DNA from: Flammula alnicola
Lineage: Eukaryota > Basidiomycota > Agaricomycetes > Agaricales > Strophariaceae
NCBI GenBank assembly: GCA_015499995.1
Contig: JADNRV010000007.1
Location: forward strand, 496,001 to 560,000
DNA length: 64,000 nt
Direction: 5' to 3'
The position numbers were made by a program, and so were the translations under genes. The notes beneath the pieces were generated by a model. The model made no database searches. It had not been told where the DNA came from and saw nothing but the letters and a program-made list of their open reading frames with translations. Numbering within the stretch: position 1 is the stretch's first letter; each line of letters starts with the position of its first letter. Of this stretch, positions 34,575 through 45,829 are shown piece after piece.

Positions 34575-37196
34575 ATGCCTGCGACATATCCCATAACCCC
34601 CAAAGAAAGCGACTCTACGCAGCAGACTAGCATCCATGGTACAAGTGGCCATGTTGACGTGGAAGCGAGGTCGACCTCAGACGAGTTGGAACACCGACGG
34701 CTAGCAGAAGTCATATCCTCGACCATCTCAAAACGTACACCTCACTTTGACTTGCCGTCCATTTCCCCTCTTTCCAATGTGCGCATGTCAGAATATGCGA
34801 CGACTGTTAATGTTCCTCGTCATCAGTCGAGTTCGGCATTCCAGCCATATTCAGATTATTCGCCTTATTCGAGTGCTCCGCCAACCGCTGTGAACAGTCG
34901 GGCTCCTTCGCCCACCAAGGAGCTCGATGATTATGACGAGGACTTTATTGACAACCATGATCGCCTGAAGTGGCGGCTAGCCAGTGGATTTTTTGCTTGC
35001 TTCATGGGCGGTTGGGCAGACGGGGGTAAGCCTATCTTCATCACAACTTATAGTACCTACTAATGCTGGTACCGTAGTCACTGGTACTGTGATGCCATGT
35101 GCGTTATCAAACCATCATTTTATTTTCGCTTCATTGATTTGCGATTGTAGACTTGGCTGCACAGTTCCACATGACATCTACCCTCTCTTCGTCTTTGTTT
35201 GCTGGAACGACATGCGGGTATGAGCATGCATACATCTGCTTCTTACTGGCCGAGAAATGACCACATGTTTGAGCAGCTTCTTTGCTGGTACTTTTTTAGT
35301 CGAATCTATCATGAAATATCTGGGAACCTTTCGAGTCCACCGCAATGAGGGTTCCTTTTTGCTTTCGTACCTGTCTTTCGACGGAAGACAGCATTCGATG
35401 ACGACTTCGGCCACTCGACCACCCAAGCCAGATTTCTCGTTCTCGTAATGGCGAGTATAATGCATTCCACGTATTTCATCATGATGGGCTCAAGGAGCGG
35501 GTTTCCTGTTATGTTTCTGGCTTATGTCATGTCTGCATTTTCTCGAGCACTTTTGACAGGTATGTTTCCTCCATAGCTCGAATATCTACTTGATATCTAA
35601 CACATTTGAACTTACAGCCCCTTTGTAAGTCTCCACTATTTTAGAGTATCGATCCAAATATTGACGGACTTCTAGAAATGCTTACTTTGCCGAAGGCCCC
35701 AAGCAGGCACTTGGGTACGGTCTTGGACTTGCCAGTTAGTTGTATCTTTTTGTCCTTGACCTTATTCGCTCAAGCTCCGTTATAGGTTTAGGGAGCGTGA
35801 TATCGCCCCTCGTTTGCCAGTCGATCATCGCAACAGGTGTACCTTGGTATCGCTTCTATTACGGCTCTCTGGTGTTGTCTGGATGCAATATCGTGTTCGT
35901 GGCTATTACCTTCAGACCCACTTCCAGTGAAACTTTTAAAGAACGTCAGAAGGCTTTAAATGAAGGGCGTCGCCGCAAAAGCGAATTCCTTCGTTCCTGC
36001 CGCTCTTCTCCAGTCAACGATACCGAGTCCCCTGGGGTGTCGACGATTAAGTTCAACGTTGAAAATAAGTCGCGAAGTTGTAAGCTCCCAGGCAATTCTC
36101 TTGCGAACTTGGTCTCATTTCTATCTACCCAGCTCTACGCCTTGCTCTTACGATGGCTTACCAATGGGCCTTTTCATTCTTCATGCTATTATACTGTGGA
36201 AGGTAAGCGATTGTCACTTTGTTTGATGAGATAATCTGATTTTGCCATTGAACAGCGAGACAGTGACGCAAGGATTTGTGAGTATTTCTCCGGCCCTTTC
36301 TCGGAGCAACTCGTCAACTTGACTGATGTACAAATAGATGGTAACCTATTTGTTATCCACGAGGGTAAGGTCATTTAAGTGCAGTTAGTATATTTTCTTC
36401 GAAGCTTACAACTCTTTTCTCAGCATGCAAACCCAAAGACTATAGGCTATGTTACTTCTGGGTCTGGGGAGGTATAAGTCTTGGAAGATTCATTTGGGGA
36501 TATTGCATTCCATTGTAAGTCTATTTATTTTATCCGACAGACTGAAAAATACTGAATCAGACGTCCCTGCACACAGCCTTACCTTCACCCAACGCAAATA
36601 CGCTGTTCATGCTTGCATGTAAGTGTGAGACTTTCTTTATCCACATAACTTGATTAAATTTTCCCCTCAGTTGTTCGTCGTTTGTCTTGAGCATCTTGGG
36701 GTATTGCTCCTACTAATAATGGATAATTTTAGGCGTTGCCGTTTGTATGCACTTGACAATCTGGTTTGTCAAGTCCGACGTCGAGAACGCCGTGGCTACG
36801 AGTTTTATTGGTCTTTTCTACGGCCCAATCTTTCCCGCATGCCTCAGCATGGCAACGACATTTTGCCAGCTGAGGTACACATGGTTGCTATGGCTTTGAT
36901 GTGAGCACTTTCATTTCTTTGTGGCTGTTGTAAGTGAAGGACTGATCGCGATTTGGTTTCTTTACTACAGTTCTTCGTTTGCAAGTCTCGGAGGAGGTGG
37001 GTTTAACATACCTTAGCTCTATGAGGCCGATATACTGAATTATTTATCAGCAATCTTTCCTCTGATCGCTGGAGCCATCCTGGACGCGAAAGGCGATCAG
37101 TCGCTTACATACGTCACCGTATCTCTCGCAGCCGCCATGGCATGCCTCTGGACCTTATTCCCCTCTCGTGTGCCTTCTCGCCCAATGCTCGACTAA
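34575..37196 (+). pseudogene. MFS transporter, copy B (several frame breaks)
   Basis: A tandem paralogue of copy A with the same intron positions. It opens MPATYPITPKESDSTQQ, has a Ser/Pro-rich N-terminus, then WRLASGFFACFMGGWADG, FHMTSTLSSSLFAGTTCG, GTFLVESIMKYLG, SPLVCQSIIATGVPWYRFYYG and TYVTVSLAAAMACLWTLFP, stop TAA 37194-37196. Micro-exons CCCCTTT (35618-35624) and TT (36671-36672) match those of copy A. Compared with copy A one base is missing at 36461-36466 (in the GYVTSGFWGG block, giving an early TAA) and at 36851-36857 (SMAND-like block), and the frame also jumps near 35350. It is either a recent pseudogene or a gene spoiled by consensus errors. Confidence 0.75.
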
Positions 37197-37754
37197 GAAC
37201 ACCTTCGCGGCGCTTTCCTACCTAGTTTGAAGAGCTTTATGACCTTGCATCATGCACCCGGACCAATTCTTGATGCTGCATAGATTTTATAGATTTACGA
37301 CCCAAGACATAGTCCACGATTCTTGTTTTCCTTTGCTTTAGACTTTAGACTTAGATAGTGCTTGAAGCACCCTAGATTTTTAGATAGATTTTTTTAGACT
37401 TTAGATTGTACCATACACTAGACATAGACCCGCTTTCTTGGATACACCCCTCCCTAGATTGATACCTCATAGATGAGCCATCCTCTGTAGACTTGATTTA
37501 GATTTGATACGTCCCAGACTTCTTTCCTACTTTACACGTTACGCTAGACTGATTGTATACCTCGCTGTAGACAGTTGACGATGATGACGACGATATGTAA
37601 TTGTGATAATGATGTGCCGTGGACAGTGATATATATGTGTACAAGAAAGCTGAAAGCAATACGACTGACGCAGATGGGTGTTGAGAGGCGATTGAAGGAA
37701 TGGCTAGTGTGAAAATCCCAGAGAAAAGAATAAATAAGCATCAACCATCTTCGC
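37197..37754. other. convergent 3' region with TAGA-rich text
   Basis: Between convergent MFS-B and SGF11. From 37270 to 37530 the words TAGATTT, TAGACTT and TAGATAG recur about a dozen times, so it is a cryptic simple repeat. It probably serves as 3' UTR for both genes. Confidence 0.55.
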
Positions 37755-39441
37755 TCAGTCACTGTCCGTATCAGTCGATGATCCCGTCTCGTTAGCGTGG
37801 TCAATTTCTGTAAAGCGTGAACGTTGTAAGATAATGCGAAAGACTTCACTGGATACGCGTTACGCACCGAGATGATAGTCTGGTACATGAATTGGTTGTG
37901 GCCGAGGCGGACTCGGCCGTTTGGGGGGGCCAGTGCCCATAGCTGGAGGCCTGCCTCTTGCTGCTGTTTTACCATTTCCGACCACAGGTCTCGTCGGACT
38001 CTGGGAGGAGAACGAAGATGTGGGTGTGGCGACAAAGGCACCGGGCGATGACTCTCGCGACGACGACGATGATCTCTCGAGAAACGACGCCGTTGACGAG
38101 TCGCGTAGCTTGGAAGGGACTCTGGATTGGGAGTTTGTGGACGGAGAGTAATGAGACTGCGGCAGTAAAGAATTAGACTTTTTGTTTTTGATCTCTTTTT
38201 TCGAGAGGATGGAAGGCTAGACTTACGTTAGTAGGCAATCCTGATAGATCTGGATGGGCCTTGACACGGGATACAGGCGATCCTGTAGATTTTATAAATT
38301 AGACGCTGCATGGTTCTTCAGATCAACAGGCAGAAGGAGGAAGTATACCTGACGGCTTTCCCTTCTTTGCCTTCTTGTTCGGTGAAATTTGAGGGGAATC
38401 AGGCTGCGGTGACCATAAGCCAAGGGGAAACATATGGGTTTAGAAATTCAATTACCCGTTTCCGCTTGAGGGTAAAATCGCTTTCGTCCGCTGTAAGCCC
38501 ACAGGAATAATTAAGTTATGTCGCATGGACGTGGACGAAGATCATCAAGAACGGACCTGCTTTCTTGCCTTTGGCTTTACCTTTACCTTTGCCATTCCCA
38601 TTTACCTTGTCGTCCGATGCATGACCGGCATCGGACATCGGCGATGCGGATCGTCCTGCGTCGGAAGGTGGTCTAATGCACGTCATGTTCGTAAATGTCT
38701 GGGACAAGAGAACATCAACTCACTTGGCCTTCGCCCCGCCTCTCACAGCACCTCTTCGAGCCGTACCTAGGCCCATGCATGAACTGAGGTGTGGTGCGTA
38801 TCTGCTGTATGCAATCTACAGAAAAATACATATAGATGATATTGAGCGCCACACATAACCAGGAAGCAGCACACAGCACGTACCTGCCGCGAGCATGAGA
38901 CGCATTCCAGATACATACTCCCGTCTGCCTTGAGGCTTGTGGGCGTGCTGGTGCCTGTGCCGTTTGGCTGACCCTTCATCGCGACGTCGTTGCTCCCAGC
39001 CGAGGACGGTGTGTTCGCCCGCGAAGCTGCAGCGTGCCCCGAGGCCGAAGCCTCATTGCCCCCGGCCGACCCAGGAGTGTGAACTGGAGGTTTAGGCGCC
39101 GTAGCGTCAGGGACATTGTATCGACCTCAGACGAAAACCAAAAACCACTCACTTGAGCCGCATCTGTAGAGCATATATTCGGTTGAATGAATATATAGAT
39201 ATAGGAGAACGACATGATCAGTAGTAACCCATGATATCATGCGCATTTTGACCGCAGCTGCAGCCATAACTTGTAATGGATAGGAAATAAACACGTACCG
39301 CGTCTTGCACACCGCACATACGGCCCTCCCGCGCGCCACCTCGTGATGGGACTGCAATGCAGCGTCCATGACGAGCTCGTCCAGCATCGCCGCGAACACG
39401 CGTGCCGTCTGTCCATCCATCCATCCATCCATCCATGACAT
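37755..39441 (-). CDS. SGF11: SAGA factor Sgf11-like zinc-finger protein
   Basis: Ten exons (39441-39299, 39163-39153, 39083-38884, 38815-38724, 38672-38557, 38490-38456, 38403-38349, 38282-38227, 38156-37868, 37807-37755) join to 349 aa. The N-terminal helix FAAMLDELVMDAALQSHHEV fits the Sgf11 segment that enters the SAGA deubiquitinase module. The zinc finger ECVSCSRQIAYSRYAPHLSSC has the Sgf11 spacing Cx2C-x11-H-x3-C and is followed by basic RRGAVRGGAKAK. It would help Ubp8 remove ubiquitin from histone H2B. The finger is preceded by a Gly/Ser/Ala linker and followed by about 200 residues rich in Ser, Pro and Lys, far longer than yeast Sgf11 (about 100 aa). The start lies in an ATGG microsatellite. 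Exon 2 is 11 nt. Confidence 0.87.
39412..39436. repeat. (TCCA)6 microsatellite over the SGF11 start
   Basis: Six units of the 4-nt repeat, read ATGG on the minus strand. Each unit offers an ATG, so the three frames each have starts inside the tract. Confidence 0.95.
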
Positions 39442-40325
39442 AACACAAAAGCCACACGGAAGTAAATCGTCAGAAACTCCATTCTCGAAGAATGAAGACG
39501 GATAAACACACCAAGGCACCTAGCGTTTCCTCTCTTTCCGACGGCTTTGGCATGACGTTGTTATGCGAGTTCAAGTTTAAGCAACAACAAGTACTGTTCG
39601 CGGCCGGCCCAAGGTGTGCCACGGAGTTCGGACTTGCTTCGGCGTTTGGTGGTCAATATATCGGGAATGCACCTTCCCAGCAAGGACAACGATACTCGGA
39701 GCAGAGTGTGCGTAGAGCAGGTGCACTGACGAGGGAAGACGCGACAGTACAAGGTCACGCTCACCGTGCAAGCGACAATAAGTTATTCAAGTTGAATAAG
39801 CTGCTAAAACACACGTGAGATGATTTGCTTGCCCCATCGCCAAGATTTCTGAAAAGTGGTCTTCTCGACAAACTGACATCCAGCGCGACTTGACCTGAGG
39901 GCCTGCATTAAATTTTAAACGTGAACATAAATCATTGCGAATGTACGTTAGCGAGCCGAAACAAAGCCTTCCGGGATTACGATAATCAAACTTATAACCA
40001 AGGTCGCGAAAGACGAAAGAGGGATGTGAAAGAACAAAATTCAAGTACGGAGGTGCGGTATGTAGAGGATATGGATACGGATATAAGTGGATGGGTTTTA
40101 TGAAGTGGAATGAGTTGGGAAATATGATTTGTCGATAAGATGGGATATAATCATGAAAGAAGTCGTCTAAGAGAAATGGAGTAATAAAGATGAAAGAATA
40201 GTGTTGGGTGGTCATGAATCGTGGATCAGATAACAATTTTTGGGCATATGCATGTCTTTGCGATGTAAAAGCTCCTTCTTCTCTTCTTCTCTCCTGCCTT
40301 CATCCGGCACACCATCCAAACCCAA
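39442..40325. other. SGF11 promoter and CBS-PB1 3' region
   Basis: No gene seen. Short plus-strand frame 39492-39818 and minus frame 39787-40236 lack any motif. Confidence 0.5.
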
Positions 40326-42898
40326 TCAATAAGGATTCGAAGTCAACCTCGAAATCGTGAACACCCCGATGATAACCACCGCCAGCGCCCCAATACTCGC
40401 AGGCAACAACAAATCCTTCGGAATCCCAAGCACCTCGTCCCCACCATGTGCATGGTGTCCACGATGGACGGGCTCTGGGACCGCCTCCTTCGCCGGAATA
40501 ACGATAGCCGCAGCGGGGCCAGGAACAGGAGTGGCGACCTGCTCCGCCTTCTCCACCTCCCTAGCCTCCTGTGCAGCAGCAGCAGTGACCTCCGCCGCCT
40601 TCGCCTCGCTCTTCCCCGCCCCAGCCTCCGTCCACCCCTTCCCGCCCTGCACGAACAGCACCACGCGGTCCGTGCCCGCCCCGCGCGCGATCTTCACCGC
40701 CTCCGCGACATCGTGGTCCGAAGTGATCAACACCGTGTCCCCATCCGCGTCCGTGTACGAGAGGTGGAAGTCAATCGGGTCAGGGCACGCTGCGGCGTCC
40801 TCGTCCGGCGGCGCCTCGTACTCCGTGAAGAACGGGTCGGTGGCGAGCTTGCCTGCGACGATCTCTCGCAGGTGCTCCACATCGTCGTGCCGCGACTGGA
40901 AGCGGTGCGTGCGCCCGCTGGGCGTGCGGAACTTGAACACGTACGTGCCGTCGTCCACGGGTATGAGCACCGCGCCGCCTGGGACGCTGAGGCCTTTCTG
41001 CCGCGCGTACCCCTCGAGGGCGGAGACGTGGTCGTCGTCCATGACCGAGGCGGAGTCGTTCGGGTGCACCTCCGAGTGCGGCGATTGTTGCAGGTGGTCG
41101 TTCATCGAGGCAAAAGAGCGTAGGTCCGTGGGGTGGTGCGAGCCCGAGAGCACGGACTCGCCGTCGTCGTGGCCGATCGAGTCGAAGAAGCGACCCCACA
41201 TCGGGCCGCCCTCGGATTCGTTTTGGGCACTCTCGCCGGCCATGGCGTTCATCTAGAGTTTGATGAACTTCACGTTAACGTAGAACAAGAACGATAATAC
41301 TGACCTGTTCTAGGGTAGCATAAGTCAACTTCAAGACATCCACAATAGCGACAAGACGTCCGTCAGCTTCGACAACAGGAAGATTGAGGTAATGACCATC
41401 TAAAAAAAGCCACCCAGTCAGCTGAAAACTTTATATATGAAAAATAGAAGAAAAACACGAACTATGCATCTTCTTCAACGCATCATGCACACTCATCGAT
41501 GGAGGCGCCGTATCGGGATGCGGGGTCATCACTCTCACAACACTACACCTACTCGCATCCAAGCCCGCCGCAATAACCCTCAGCACCACATCCTTACTCG
41601 TGAAAATACCCGCAATCCTCGCCACGCCGGGCGCAATACCAGGACTAATCGGGCCAGAAGGCTCCATGACACATACCGCGGTGGTCCTGCGCTCCTTCAT
41701 CAGCTTCGCGACCTCGCGGACGGTGGTCTTGGGCCCGACGGTGGCAGGCTGCGTGCGCGAGTCCATGACGGTGGTCAGATCGGGAAGGGCGGTCTTCTCG
41801 CGCAGCTTCTCCGCCCAGGCGAGCATGGCGGCGGCCTGGGGGTTCCCGCCGACGGCGCCACCGAGCTCGGATTGGACGCCGGCCATGGCGGTGAAGAGCT
41901 GCTCGGACGCGGCGGAGCTCCGCTCGACTTTGCCGAGGGCCTCGTGGAAGACCTTGGTGATGTCCAAAAGGCCGACGACGTTGCCGTCTTCGTTGCAGAC
42001 GGGCTGTGATGGTGTTGTTTGTGATGAGATGGTAATAGAGGAGAAATAAAAGGATGGATGGACTTACGAGATGCCTGAAATGTTTAGACACCATGAGCTC
42101 CAAAGCCTCTGTCGCACTGGTCGTGTCGCGGGTGACCATAGGGTTGCGCGTCATGATCTGGCTGACGGGTGTCGTATGCGGATCGAGACCCTCTGCAGTA
42201 ACCTATCCACAAAACAATACATTAGATTAGAATTGTAAGACGCAGAACACAGGTAACGCCCAACACACCCTATACGCCAAATCCTTGGCGGTGAAGATAC
42301 CGCTCAGACCCTCCTCGTCATCGACGACGAGGACACAATCCGTGCGCTTGGCGGCACACAGCTGGCTGGCCTCGGCAACGGTGATGTTCTCCGGGACAGT
42401 CAGAGCCGGGCTGGGCTTGAGGGCGGCGACGGTGCCTTTGGCGATAGACTTGCTCGAGCGCTTCGAGGAGCGGTGGGTCTGCGTTGTGGATATGGTGCGC
42501 TTCCTTGAGAGCTCGGATTCGATCTTCTTGCGAATTGCCTGTGCATGAAGATACATTTGGTTAGTTATTCGTTCGTTGATTCATCGTTTAGACACCCCAA
42601 GGATAACCCGACGGAGAGAAACTCGCAAAGAAAGCAAACAAACCTCATCTCTCTTGGACTGTTTTCTCCTCGTCTCAGAGACAGACACAGTACTCTGGAA
42701 TCCAGATACGGTAGACATGGAGTTGGCAGCAACAACAGTAGCAGAGTTACTCGAAAACGTGGTGGAGCGGGTCGCGTTGGGATTAGGACGGGGGACAGGC
42801 GAGAGGGCACGGTCGAGGGATTCGTTAATGGAAGGAAAAGTAACAGGACCAGGGGAAAGTGGACGCGTGGTGTGAGAAGGGACGGGTATACGGGACAT
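40326..42898 (-). CDS. CBS and PB1 domain protein with C-terminal anchor
   Basis: Six exons (42898-42644, 42538-42269, 42202-42068, 42003-41463, 41399-41305, 41252-40326) join cleanly to 740 aa. After a Ser/Pro-rich head and a basic KRSSKS region come two pairs of CBS motifs: VAEASQLCAAKRTDCVLVVDDE with GIFTAKDLAYR, SQIMTRNPMV with DGNVVGLLDITKV, REVAKLMKERRTTAVCVM with GIFTSKDVVLRV, and VRVMTPHPDTAPP with DGRLVAIVDVLKL. A PB1 domain follows at about residues 536-632 (YVFKFRTPSGRTHRF to DRVVLFVQGG). A last helix (PASIGALAVVIIGVFTI, about 708-726) suggests a tail anchor. The architecture equals fission yeast Mug70-type proteins. CBS pairs usually bind adenosine nucleotides and PB1 mediates pairing with other PB1 proteins; the actual ligand is unknown. 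Confidence 0.92.
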
Positions 42899-43090
42899 TC
42901 AGCGCAGAAAAGATGAAAAGAAAGGAGTTTGTGTCCAGTCTTTTGCTCACTGCCAATCTGAACTGGCGATTTACTCCGTCAATCCGTTTGCAGGTGTTTG
43001 TTTTCGTAGTATGCATTATGTAAGCACATCTCTGCCGAGTATCAGTTGTCAGTAAGTATGATCCTGCCACAAACACGAGTATCGAGCCCT

Positions 43091-43465
43091 TCAATTTCGA
43101 GCCTTCAAACTACCCCTGTTTCTCGACTGATACACCGTATATATGTAATATGCGCCTCCCAGAACAGCAATAGCAACGAAATTGGCTGAAAAAATAGGTT
43201 ACGAAAATAGAGGATAAACGTCAGCGTCTTGACTCCAAGCTTGAAGGAAATTTAATTACACACCTGCGATAAACCCAAAGATGCCCGAGAAAAGTTCCAT
43301 AACCATCGTCACCAGGTGCTTCATGATAGCGAGCACACTGTTCACTATGTTGGCGCCTAATGCGAATATGGCTTGGAACACGGCGAAGACCGAATTCATG
43401 AGGGAGACGAAGATCCCCATGAGGGAGTTGACGAACTTCGAGAGAGGTTGCATGACTGAGGCCAT
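43091..43465 (-). CDS. small membrane protein, 98 aa
   Basis: Not recognised. Two exons (43465-43264, 43185-43091) with a GTGTGT...TTTTCAG intron. It opens MASVMQPLSKFVNSLM and consists of about 70 mostly hydrophobic or amphipathic residues (IFVSLMNSVFAVFQAIFALG, LVTMVMELFSGIFGFIAG) and a second hydrophobic stretch ANFVAIAVLGGAYYIYTVY, ending in a short basic tail. The chosen ATG is internal to a longer frame starting at 43564, because the upstream part is Asn/Asp-rich and unlike the rest. It lies 192 bases downstream of the CBS-PB1 start, same strand. Confidence 0.6.
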
Positions 43466-43954
43466 GATAGTATCGTTATTGGCGTTGGTATCGTTGTTAT
43501 GCGTTAAACTTGGACTGTGGAATTGTAGGGTTAGATTTGTACATCGAGACCAACCCCCATTCACCCGACGTCATTCCTCCATATCGTCGTCATACTGGCT
43601 GGATCCAATATGCTCCAACCTTGTTCGCGGTAAGTACTGGAGTGACCACCTCTGCGCCAGTCTCCAGAACTCAAGGCAACCAGCACACGGACTGAGAGCT
43701 CGGTCGGACAGCATAATTAGCATCGCGTACGTAGTAAATAAACAACAACTATGAATCCCCTCTGCCATCTACTTAATAAAAAGCTAACGGAATACGCACA
43801 CCTATTACAAGAAAAAGAAAAGAAGATTCGTTCAACGCAATCACAATAATGCTATGCCAGCTTAAGTACCGCCTCCACCACCATCACCACCTCAAAAACA
43901 CAACAAACCCTGCAAGTCCATGCATTCGTTCAGGGGAACTGGAGCACCCAATCA

Positions 43955-45329
43955 TCATCGCGCTCCAGCAGCAGGCGCATTCGGCGCCGCCAACACCACG
44001 CCCGCCCAGCGCTGCACGAGCATCTGCCCCTTATCCCACACCTGCACCAGCGCCGGCGGGTTGCCCGGCTTGCGCACCAGCTTCTCCATATACGCCGTCG
44101 TCGCCGCAATCGCCTCCCGCGTGAACGCCGACTGGAAATACCGCTGGCGGAGGAAGTGCACAAAGATCAGGGGCGCGAGGAGCGAGTTCTGCAAGGTGAT
44201 GGCGCCGATCAGGACGCGCCCGAGGATGAGCAGCTCGGTGTAGGCGACGACTTTCATCGCGGTGTCGTAGTTGGCTGATAGGATGATGCATGAATGCAGA
44301 GCAGGTGGAGGGCGCGCATACGTCAGATGGATATATTCGGCAATGTCAGATAGAGTGCTTGGACTGACCTTTAACCCAGACCTGGAGCTTCTTGGCCAAA
44401 GGATGCGGCTGGGGCGCACCTCCGGCTGTCGCTGCTGGGGTTGGCGGCAGGAATTGCGTCATGAGGGTCGTGCGGATGAAGGTCAGCGCATGGAAGAGCG
44501 AGAAGATCATGTATGGCACAAGGGTGACTGTAACATTGAAATGAACGGCGCCAATCAGTCAACAAGGCGTGCTTCATGGGATGAGAGGAAGAGGAAGAAA
44601 GGAGGTGTACATACTAGCGATAGGCTTGGAGGTCCACCAGAAGAAGGCGAGGAGGAAGTATTGGACGTTCTACACCGCGAAACATAAGCGAAATGATCAT
44701 CCTCCACGTTCAGCACAGGGAAAAGCAACACACCTCATCAGTCAGTGCACGCCTCACGTATGCGAGATTGGGTTGGGGTGTCTACATAGGTTATATCATC
44801 AGGAACCCTGGGCCAGCGGGTCGGAAGCAAATCAACACACCCCCAAGGATTTTCTGAAATAGCATAAACAGTAGGGCGTTAGAACACGCCGTGGTGGCAC
44901 GAGGAGTAGGTGGGGTGAGAGAAATAGTTACGCACTGGCATACGATGGCATAGCTGATAAGAGCCCCAGTGAAACTGGCTGTATTTACGAGGCGGCGAGC
45001 GCAATAGCGACCAATGGGAGGGTTCGGACAGAACGGAGCATCAAGGAGCGGAAAAGGAGAGAAAACACGATGAGCGGGCGGGCGGGCGGTTTCGAACACG
45101 AGGCAAGGTAAGACGGACCTTTATACCACCACGCAGAGATGGACTTGAGGGTCAACCATGCGATGAAGTATCTCAGCGACGCCGTGAGCAAAAGGAAGTG
45201 GCCTGATGCCCAGAGATAGTGCTACACGGAACAAACAAACGAGCGCATAGTCGTTAGTCGTGAGTCATACGTGTTGCGCAGTGTACCAGGATATGCGGAG
45301 GGTGATGGGCTCACCTGTGTGGTCGCCAT
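43955..45329 (-). CDS. POM33: Pom33/TMEM33 family ER-nuclear pore membrane protein
   Basis: Eight exons (45329-45315, 45221-45119, 44978-44936, 44853-44841, 44781-44734, 44669-44615, 44527-44369, 44274-43955) join to 251 aa. It opens MATTQHYLWASGHFLLL, and has QKSLGTPQPNLAYVRRALTDENVQYF in pieces, then FFWWTSKPI and LQNSLLAPLIFVHFLRQRYFQS, all hallmarks of TMEM33/Tts1/Pom33. These proteins shape the tubular ER and help nuclear pore distribution. Four hydrophobic regions are seen. One exon is just 13 nt (codes QKSLG with its neighbour). The C-terminus is Ala/Gly-rich. Frame is clean. Confidence 0.9.
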
Positions 45330-45829
45330 TCGTGGCAGAGATGGATGGGAGTTGGAGAGAAAGCAGAGGAGCTGTGTTGTGTGTGGCGTATGTGCGATAG
45401 CTCGTTTTATTGTGCAAAAAAAAGCGCAGTGACGAATCGCTGGAGGAGCAGTCTGAACCAACCAACCACAACGTGGCGTCACAACTTCATCAGCACGTGC
45501 ATTCAAGACGTCACATCCTACTCGTAATTAAACCCTGCCCCTCCTGATCAAGCTGACAATGCTGATACCTTCTCTTCTAGTCTTCCGCTCAATATTATTC
45601 TCCCTGTGTGGCTCTGCATTACGCGCCCCCTCCATAGTTGCCAATTGCTGAGTGGAGCCTGCTGCTTAGCAGATTATGGTGACTACAGTGTAGGACGTGC
45701 ACTCGCTGATGCAGTGGGCACCGACTCCAAGTGGGTGGGCCCCCACTTCCCCTCACTCGCGTGACCGACAACTAGCAGTGGGCCGGCGGGGTGGCGCGTC
45801 GAGGGCTTGGTGCTCAGTGTACGAGCAGA
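45330..45829. other. upstream region of POM33 and truncated relic
   Basis: No open gene. The missing first WD repeat of the CAC2 relic was looked for here and not found. Confidence 0.5.

Noticed and set aside
40357..41256. A 299-codon plus-strand open frame, and 225 more codons in another frame
   Set aside because: Both lie antisense to the GC-rich last exon of the CBS-PB1 gene, whose PB1 domain is clear. They are shadows of its codon bias.
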